DNA of 64,000 nt. Origin: DATEOR01 sp036279015. Its GTDB lineage: Bacteria > Actinomycetota > Thermoleophilia > Gaiellales > Gaiellaceae. Within the stretch, counting starts at the first letter, position 1; the number at the start of each line of letters is the position of its first letter. Position numbers and translations under genes: made by a program. Shown here in pieces: positions 63,723 through 64,000 of the stretch. The notes beneath the pieces are model-generated. The model was not told the origin of the DNA and made no database searches. It saw nothing but the letters and a program-made list of their open reading frames with translations. The DNA is taken from positions 50,425 to 114,424 of the forward strand of contig DASUJY010000022.1 of the NCBI GenBank assembly GCA_036279015.1, written 5' to 3'.

Positions 63723-64000
63723 CTACGCGGCCCAGGAAGCGGCGGCCCAGCTGGCCGCGTTCCAGGAAGCTGCCGCCCACGACGCGGCAGCCCAGCTCGC
63801 CGCGTTCCAGGAGGCGGAGGCCCAGGAGGCGGAGGCCCACGAGGCGCTCGCCCAGCTGGCGCTCGACCACGAAGCCGAGGCCCACGAGGCGCTCGCCCAC
63901 GAGGCGGAGGCCCAGGACGCATCCGCCTGGGCGGTGTTCGCCCAGCTCGCGGAGTCGAACGTTAGCCCGCCCGTGCCGTCCGAACCGACGAAGCGGTTCA
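63723..64000 (-). CDS. Second subtilase with ASW tail, C-terminal part only
   Basis: The window ends inside this gene. The readable 91 residues are NRFVGSDGTGGLTFDSASW (part) and then a tail with 14 Trp residues, the last 13 at a spacing of five, ending AAASWAA before TAG. The opening matches NRFVVTNRWTGARAFDSASW of the subtilase at 61.8 kb position for position, so it is the end of a tandem paralogue. The catalytic domain lies beyond the window. Confidence 0.85.
   Translation of the reverse strand, partial: NRFVGSDGTGGLTFDSASWANTAQADASWASASWASASWASASWSSASWASASWASASWASASWNAASWAAASWAAASWNAASWAAASWAA
63732..63956 (-). repeat. 15-base repeat array encoding the ASW tail (second subtilase)
   Basis: Fourteen Trp codons, spaced 15 bases apart except the first gap of 30. 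Two units carry Asn-Ala-Ala-Ser-Trp, not seen in the first array, so the arrays have diverged independently. Confidence 0.9.

Overview
This window reads as a compact chromosomal stretch of a high-GC, deep-branching actinobacterium. I infer a relative of the Thermoleophilia (Gaiella/Solirubrobacter type). The reasons are the very high GC with strong GC3 bias, SepF and DivIVA cell-division proteins, an ImuB/DnaE2 mutasome, MEP-pathway isoprenoid genes, an RsiG-like c-di-GMP anti-sigma relative with one motif, two RpoD-like sigma factors side by side, and secreted subtilases with Ser-Ala-Ser-Trp repeat tails. No 16S gene is present, so the assignment is inference. I saw no insertion sequence, prophage, CRISPR array or rRNA operon.

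Layout. 0-3.7 kb: the end of imuB, a DUF6504 gene and dnaE2 (error-prone repair). 3.7-13 kb: metabolic and housekeeping singles (FAD oxidoreductase, GroES, YdeI-like, EEP nuclease, class V aminotransferase, methyltransferase, HD protein, MurA with Asp in place of the catalytic Cys, RidA, a secreted propeller protein). 13-20.9 kb: a DHH-CBS-CBS-CCA-adding enzyme fusion, then a membrane protease, PgeF, YggS, SepF, YggT, DivIVA, a DksA/TraR zinc finger, LspA and RluD, which is a division and envelope cluster without ftsZ. 20.9-33.4 kb: a diguanylate cyclase, then rpsB-tsf-pyrH-frr-uppS-cdsA-dxr-rseP-ispG-proS and a small XRE regulator, the classic translation/isoprenoid/envelope string. 33.4-36.1 kb: tRNA-Pro(GGG) with a strong terminator, then an atypical gene-poor interval holding a secreted protein, a minus-strand unit of small peptides ending in a terminator, a group of three dyads, and a promoter that appears to drive a structured RNA.

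36.1-51 kb: GH15 hydrolase, ProC, a peptidoglycan hydrolase, TrpB2, a short HutF-like deaminase, a CDP-alcohol phosphatidyltransferase, a nucleotidyltransferase/degenerate phosphomannomutase fusion, an RsiG-like protein, an FHA protein, an FtsR-like MerR regulator, Apt, several unknown membrane or zinc-binding proteins and a DUF4015 protein. 50.8-51.7 kb: an Xre/RES toxin-antitoxin pair with a palindrome at its promoter. 51.9-61.5 kb: signalling, with a NarL-type two-component pair, a degenerate GGDEF protein, two convergent sigma-70 factors, a class II glutamine amidotransferase, an HNH-repeat protein without a nuclease domain, and a membrane GGDEF plus HD-GYP enzyme. 61.7-64 kb: two tandem subtilase genes, the second cut by the window edge.

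Recurring themes. (1) Many start codons lie 6-10 bases after a TANNNT -10 box, suggesting widespread leaderless transcription; this decided several starts. (2) c-di-GMP enzymes (20.9, 53.9 and 58.8 kb) and a possible c-di-GMP-responsive anti-sigma protein (45.3 kb) sit in one window with two sigma factors. (3) A palindrome with core GGGGTCAGACCCC occurs four times, two copies being in or at the hutF-like gene. (4) Two minus-strand methyltransferase genes have conserved N-termini but no ordinary start codon.
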